This document shows positions 39,779 through 43,353 of a DNA stretch of 43,353 nt, piece after piece. The position numbers were made by a program, and so were the translations under genes. The DNA comes from Gemmatimonadota bacterium (GTDB lineage Bacteria; Gemmatimonadota; Gemmatimonadetes; Gemmatimonadales; Gemmatimonadaceae), in contig QHVE01000021.1 of the NCBI GenBank assembly GCA_003223455.1, forward strand, positions 1-43,353, given 5' to 3'. Positions within the stretch are counted from its first letter, which is position 1. The number at the start of each line of letters is the position of its first letter. The notes beneath the pieces are model-generated. The model did not search any database. It was not told the origin of the DNA and saw only the letters and a list, made by a program, of their open reading frames with translations.

Positions 39779-41309
39779 CGGCACGAAATCGCTTCCTGGG
39801 CGCGACCGTCGCGACGCTGGCCGCGCTCGCGCTGCTTCCCGCCGCGGTACGCCCGCAGGGCTCGCGGACCTCGCGGCCGAACATCCTGTTCATCATGACC
39901 GACGACCACGCCGCACACGCCATCGGCGCGTATGGATCGCGGGTGAACAAGACGCCCAATCTCGACCGACTCGCACGCGAGGGAGCGCGGCTGACGAGCG
40001 TCTTCGCCACGAACTCGATCTGCACCCCGAGCCGCGCGGCCATTCTCACCGGTCAGTACTCGCACCTGAACGGCGTGACGATGTTCAACCGCTTCGACGG
40101 CTCGCGCATGACCGTCGCGCGGCTGCTGCAGCGCGGCGGCTATTACACCGGCATGATCGGGAAATGGCACCTCGGCAGCGACCCGGTCGGGTTCGACCGC
40201 TGGGAGATCCTGCCCGGTCAGGGCGTGTACTTCGATCCCGTGATGTACACGGCGACCTCCGAGACGACGTACGTCGGCAAGTACGCCACGGATGTCATCA
40301 CCGAGCGCGCGATCGACTTCCTGGACAAGCGTCCGCGCGACAAGCCGTTCTTCCTGATGATGCATCACAAGGCGCCGCATCGGCCGTGGGACCCGGACTC
40401 CGTTCACGCCGCGCATTTCGCCTCGATGCGCATCCCCGAGCCGACGACCTTCTGGGACGGCTACGAGACGCGCACCGATGCGCTGCACGAGAACCAGCAG
40501 CGCGTGGCGAAGGATCTCACCAACCGCGACCTCAAGCGAACGCCTCCCACAGGACTCGACGCGGCGGCGCTCGGGCGCTGGCAGCAGACGAAGCCGGACA
40601 CACGGGCGAAGCGCTCACGCGCTGGAAGTACCAGCGGTACATGCAGGACTACCTCGCCACCGTACAGTCGGTGGACGAGAGCGTGGGAAAAGTGCTCGAC
40701 TACCTCGACCGCAACCGACTCGCCCGCAACACGCTCGTGATCTACACGAGCGACCAGGGGTTCTTCCTCGGCGATCACGGCCTGTTCGACAAGCGGTTCA
40801 TGTACGAGGAATCGATCCGCATGCCCTTCCTCGTGCGCTGGCCGGCGGAGATAACGGCGGGGACCGTGAGCGACGCGATGGGCCTCAACGTGGACTTCGC
40901 ACCGACCTTCCTCGACGTCGCCGGGCTGCCGCCGTCGGCGGAGATGCAGGGGCGCAGCCTGCGCGCCGTGCTGCGCGGACGTACGCCGGCGGACTGGCGG
41001 ACGAGCATGTACTACCGCTACTACCACGACCCCGGCGATCACAACACACGCGCGCACTACGGCGTACGCACGCGCACGCACAAGCTGATCTATTACTGGA
41101 AGAAGGATCAGTGGGAGCTGTTCGATCTCGTGAACGACCCCTACGAGCTGCACAACCTGTACGGCCAGCCGGGAACGGAGCAGCTCACCGCCTCGCTCAA
41201 GGCGGAGCTCGCGCGGCTCAAGCGCGAGGTGCGTGACGAGGATCAGCTGGCCGACGTGCAGATCCCGAACGGTGTGGACGGTCCGGTGGCGCGACTGCGC
41301 GGGAAGTGA
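39775..41309 (+). pseudogene. Sulfatase (arylsulfatase/DUF-type), split by a frameshift
   Basis: A sulfatase of about 510 residues if the frame is repaired. The first part has a signal peptide, PNILFIMTDDHAAHAIG (metal ligands), the formylglycine motif C83-T-P-S-R87 in NSICTPSRAAILTGQ and MIGKWHLG. Near 40598-40606, within CCGGACACACGGGC, the coding frame moves. The first frame degenerates into Arg/Ser/Thr residues and stops at 40738-40740. The family sequence resumes in the other frame as GEALTRWKYQRYMQDYLATV and continues through TSDQGFFLGDHGLFDKRF to 41309. A net gain of two bases (an extra AC) or loss of one explains it. The late metal ligands (SDQG) are lost in the truncated product, so that form would be inactive. 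The cause could also be a sequencing or assembly error. Confidence 0.85.
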
Positions 41310-41929
41310 GCATCGCCGCGATCTGGCGACGCCTCGACGTGCCGGGGCACGATGCCTGTCGGCTCGACGAGGTGAAGGATGGCTGGCGGCTTCACGGCAC
41401 GGCCGTATTCCGTCTCGACGACTTACCGACACGTCTGGACTACCACGTGGAGTGCAGCCGGGACTGGCTCGCACGCGGCGCGCGCGTCGAGGGATGGGCC
41501 GGCGCGGCATCGATCGGGATCACCATCGCTCATGCCGCCGACGGTCGGTGGCTGCTCGATGGCGTGCCCGTGCCCGGGCTCGAGGACTGTGTCGACGTCG
41601 ATTTCGGCTTCACGCCAGCGACGAACCTGTTGCAACTGCGGCGCGTCGATCTTGGCGTCGGCGAAGCGGCGAACGTGCCGGTCGCGTGGCTCGACGTGCC
41701 GGCGAACACGCTCGAGCGTCTCGAGCAGCGCTATCATCGGCTGACCGACTCGGCGTACGACTACGAGTCGCGATGGCTCTCGGAGGTGCAGATCCCTCGA
41801 CTCGCTGCGCTCGCTCGGGATGACAGAGGCGCGGCTGCGCTCGCTCGGGAGGACTATCACGCCGTGCTGGAGACGGCGTCGGACGGATTCGTGCGGCGCT
41901 ATCCGGGGCTCTGGGAGCTCGAAGGCTGA
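41306..41929 (+). CDS. Putative glycolipid-binding family protein with repeat-encoded insert
   Basis: A 207-residue soluble protein resembling the 'putative glycolipid-binding' family (PF06475 type): [73 protein letters not shown] and the end [13 protein letters not shown]. Family proteins run straight from the YxYES segment to the last strands. Here residues about 160-182 ([16 protein letters not shown]...) are encoded by a dispersed palindromic repeat (41784-41850), an apparent in-frame insertion. The start is GTG overlapping the sulfatase stop. The real function of the family is not established. Confidence 0.82.
   Translation: MSIAAIWRRLDVPGHDACRLDEVKDGWRLHGTAVFRLDDLPTRLDYHVECSRDWLARGARVEGWAGAASIGITIAHAADGRWLLDGVPVPGLEDCVDVDFGFTPATNLLQLRRVDLGVGEAANVPVAWLDVPANTLERLEQRYHRLTDSAYDYESRWLSEVQIPRLAALARDDRGAAALAREDYHAVLETASDGFVRRYPGLWELEG
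41784..41850 (+). repeat. Dispersed palindromic repeat, full copy plus partial tandem copy, inside a gene
   Basis: AGGTGCAGATCCCTCGA begins at 41784 and the unit ends GGGATGACA at 41825. Its last part, CTGCGCTCGCTCGGGA, occurs at 41805-41820 and again at 41835-41850. It is the same family as 10017-10098 and 25352-25397. It is translated as part of the glycolipid-binding-family protein. Confidence 0.85.
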
Positions 41930-41932
41930 GGG

Positions 41933-41938
41933 TAGATT
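41933..41938 (+). promoter_or_regulatory. Candidate -10 box (TAGATT) of the reductase gene
   Basis: TAGATT lies 7 bases before the ATG at 41946, the same distance as the -10 of the arsR gene at 25476. No good -35 is visible and no ribosome site precedes the ATG. A leaderless transcript is possible but weakly supported. Confidence 0.35.
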
Positions 41939-41945
41939 CGTCGTC

Positions 41946-43055
41946 ATGGCCACACCGCATCTCTTCACTCCGCTCCGCGCCGGCACGCTCGCCCTCGCGA
42001 ACCGCATCGTCATCGCGCCGATGTGCCAGTATTCGGCCGTCGACGGCTGCATGACCGACTGGCATCTCATTCACCTCGGACATCTCGCACTTTCGGGCGC
42101 GGCACTGCTCACGATCGAGGCGACCGCCGTCGTCCCCGAGGGACGGATCACCTACGCCGATGTCGGTCTCTGGTCGGACGAGACGGAGACCGCGATGGCG
42201 CGGACGCTCGAGAGCGTCCGTCGCTGGTCGGACATGCCGATCGCGATCCAGCTCGCGCACGCCGGCCGGAAGTCGTCGCACGAGATTCCGTGGAAGGGCG
42301 GGAGACAGATCCAGCCCGACGAGCCGAATGGCTGGCAGACGGAATCGCCGTCGCCGATCCCGTTCGAGCCGGCCGAGCATCCGCCCGTCGCGCTCGACCG
42401 CGACGGGCTCGCGCGCGTGCGCGACGCGTTCGCCGATGCGGCCCGTCGCGCGGCACGGATCGGCATCGACGCCGTGCAGCTGCACGGCGCGCACGGCTAC
42501 CTGCTGCACGAGTTCCTCTCGCCGCTGTCCAACCGGCGCGACGACGAGTACGGCGGCCGCCTGGAGAACCGGATGCGCTTTCCGCTCGAGGTGTTCGACG
42601 CGGTGCGCGCCGCGTTCCCCAGCGACCGCTCGGTGAGTGTGCGCGTGTCGGGCACCGACTGGGCGGATGGCGGTTGGGACGAGGAGCAGACGGTCGCCTT
42701 CGCGAAGGCACTCGAGGCACGCGGATGCGGTGCGATCCACGTCTCGAGCGGCGGGCTCACGCCGGAGCAGAAGATTCCCGTGGGGCCGGGCTACCAGGTA
42801 CCGCTCGCACGCGCGGTGAAGGCGGCGACGTCGATGCCCGTCGTCGCCGTCGGGCTGATCACCGACTACGATCAGGCCGAGGCGATCATCGCGTCGGGCG
42901 ACGCGGACCTGATCGCACTCGCGCGCGGCATCCTCTACGATCCGCGCTGGCCGTGGCACGCGGCGGCACACCTCGGCGCGAAGGTCCGCGCGCCGAAGCA
43001 GTATCTGCGCTCGCAGCCGAGGCAGTTCCGCGAGCTGTTCGACGAAGGGGAGTGA
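41946..43055 (+). CDS. NADH:flavin oxidoreductase, old yellow enzyme family (YqjM-like)
   Basis: A 369-residue FMN enzyme of the YqjM (thermophilic-like) class that reduces activated C=C bonds using NAD(P)H. C27 and Y29 in IAPMCQYSA are the class signature (Cys26/Tyr28 of YqjM). Further marks are [46 protein letters not shown] (His pair of the active site) and [17 protein letters not shown]. Phosphate-binding Gly/Arg segments occur near the end ([32 protein letters not shown]). No signal peptide. It stands 16 bases after the previous gene. Confidence 0.95.
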   Translation: MATPHLFTPLRAGTLALANRIVIAPMCQYSAVDGCMTDWHLIHLGHLALSGAALLTIEATAVVPEGRITYADVGLWSDETETAMARTLESVRRWSDMPIAIQLAHAGRKSSHEIPWKGGRQIQPDEPNGWQTESPSPIPFEPAEHPPVALDRDGLARVRDAFADAARRAARIGIDAVQLHGAHGYLLHEFLSPLSNRRDDEYGGRLENRMRFPLEVFDAVRAAFPSDRSVSVRVSGTDWADGGWDEEQTVAFAKALEARGCGAIHVSSGGLTPEQKIPVGPGYQVPLARAVKAATSMPVVAVGLITDYDQAEAIIASGDADLIALARGILYDPRWPWHAAAHLGAKVRAPKQYLRSQPRQFRELFDEGE

Positions 43056-43068
43056 GCGGGAGGACGAG

Positions 43069-43353
43069 ATGACTGCGGCAGGTGCAAGCACGGCGGAGGA
43101 TCTGCGACGCGAGCTGCTCGCGCTCGCGGCGGAAGACCAGCGGGTCCGCGCGGAGCTCGCCGAGGAGGGGACGTTGTTCGACGGCTACCATCCGCGGATG
43201 GAGGCGGTGCACCGCAGCAACGCCGCGTACCTCGCCGCAGTGCTCGGCCACCACGGTTGGCCCGGTACGGCGCTCGTCGGCGCTGACGGTGCCGACGCGG
43301 CGTGGCTGATCGCGCAGCACGCCATTGGCGAGCCGGAGTTCCAGCGCCGGTGC
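43069..43353 (+). CDS. DUF6624-like protein, N-terminal part (cut by window end)
   Basis: Ninety-five codons are visible to the window edge without a stop. The start ATG has GGGAGG seven bases upstream. The segment [19 protein letters not shown] ... [37 protein letters not shown] and [13 protein letters not shown] follow the pattern I associate with DUF6624, a family of unknown function in which His, Asp and Trp positions are conserved. It is 13 bases downstream of the reductase and probably co-transcribed with it. Confidence 0.75.
   Translation, partial: MTAAGASTAEDLRRELLALAAEDQRVRAELAEEGTLFDGYHPRMEAVHRSNAAYLAAVLGHHGWPGTALVGADGADAAWLIAQHAIGEPEFQRRC

Noticed and set aside
40590-40620. Programmed -1 frameshift in the sulfatase gene
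   Set aside because: No X-XXY-YYZ slippery heptamer and no evident downstream pseudoknot; an indel or sequencing error is simpler.
17655-41309. FGE-like protein as the activator of the sulfatase in the same window
   Set aside because: They are about 20 kb apart, the FGE-like domain lacks a visible catalytic Cys pair, and the sulfatase gene is frameshifted.
1-43353. Defence island, prophage, transposon or RNA genes
   Set aside because: No nuclease, methylase, toxin-antitoxin, integrase, transposase, tRNA or rRNA sequence was recognised on either strand.

Overview
The window is a very GC-rich bacterial chromosome segment with dense gene packing, frequent 4-base ATGA/GTGA start/stop overlaps and strong G/C bias at third codon positions. 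Several features point to Gemmatimonadota: a BTAD/TolB-like/TPR regulator of the type abundant in that phylum, exported PIG-L deacetylases with a NEW3-type region, DUF4242 and DUF6624 proteins, and many exported esterases. This assignment is an inference from gene content, not a phylogenetic test. No rRNA, tRNA, CRISPR array, transposase, integrase or phage gene was seen.

Layout, left to right. (1) 2-4131: the tail of an unidentified gene, a receiver-PAS histidine kinase, a small pseudo-receiver and a PAS/GAF histidine kinase. (2) 4129-4310: a long snap-back repeat element. (3) 4356-14256: a six-gene chain of 4-base overlaps: 2-oxoglutarate dehydrogenase E1 (sucA), exported PIG-L deacetylase, LysE/RhtB exporter, and a complete ferric-iron/thiamine-type ABC importer (lipoprotein, ATPase, fused permease). 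(4) 14266-17499: a SARP-like regulator divergent from a small lipoprotein and a DUF4242 protein, with an 11-bp-spaced direct repeat between them. (5) 17655-21031: a HEAT/FGE-like protein, a CE12-type esterase and NADH dehydrogenase II. (6) 21121-25319: a hybrid kinase, an ANTAR response regulator and a tandem two-domain SGNH lipoprotein. (7) 25441-27191: an ArsR-SRPBCC-hydrolase unit with a consensus promoter and operator. (8) 33254 down to 27267, minus strand: a BMP-type nucleoside ABC importer plus an MFS exporter. (9) 33367-36033: an alpha/beta hydrolase, an AraC regulator and a small membrane protein. (10) 36099-38734: a second ArsR-SRPBCC cassette divergent from an AidB-like acyl-CoA dehydrogenase. 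(11) 38806-43353: a SnoaL-like protein, GNAT acetyltransferase, frameshifted sulfatase, glycolipid-binding-family protein, old-yellow-enzyme reductase and a DUF6624 protein cut by the window end.

The most unusual signals are non-coding or sub-genic. A palindromic repeat family (core GTGCAGATCCCTCGA...CTCGGGATGA) occurs three times. Two of the copies lie inside open reading frames and are translated as extra peptide segments (LysE exporter at 10017-10098, glycolipid-binding protein at 41784-41850). A second dispersed repeat built on TGAGTTGG starts exactly at the stop codons of two genes, and one copy folds into a nearly continuous hairpin. Both ArsR cassettes have near-consensus promoters whose predicted transcription start falls at or next to the ATG, so both are probably leaderless. 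Each has its own inverted-repeat operator with a 6-bp spacer.

Functionally the window reads as ordinary chromosome rich in signalling, scavenging and exported hydrolases, not as a defence or mobile island. The clearest coherent modules are the two transport operons, the kinase-ANTAR-esterase operon and the two self-regulated ArsR-SRPBCC cassettes.
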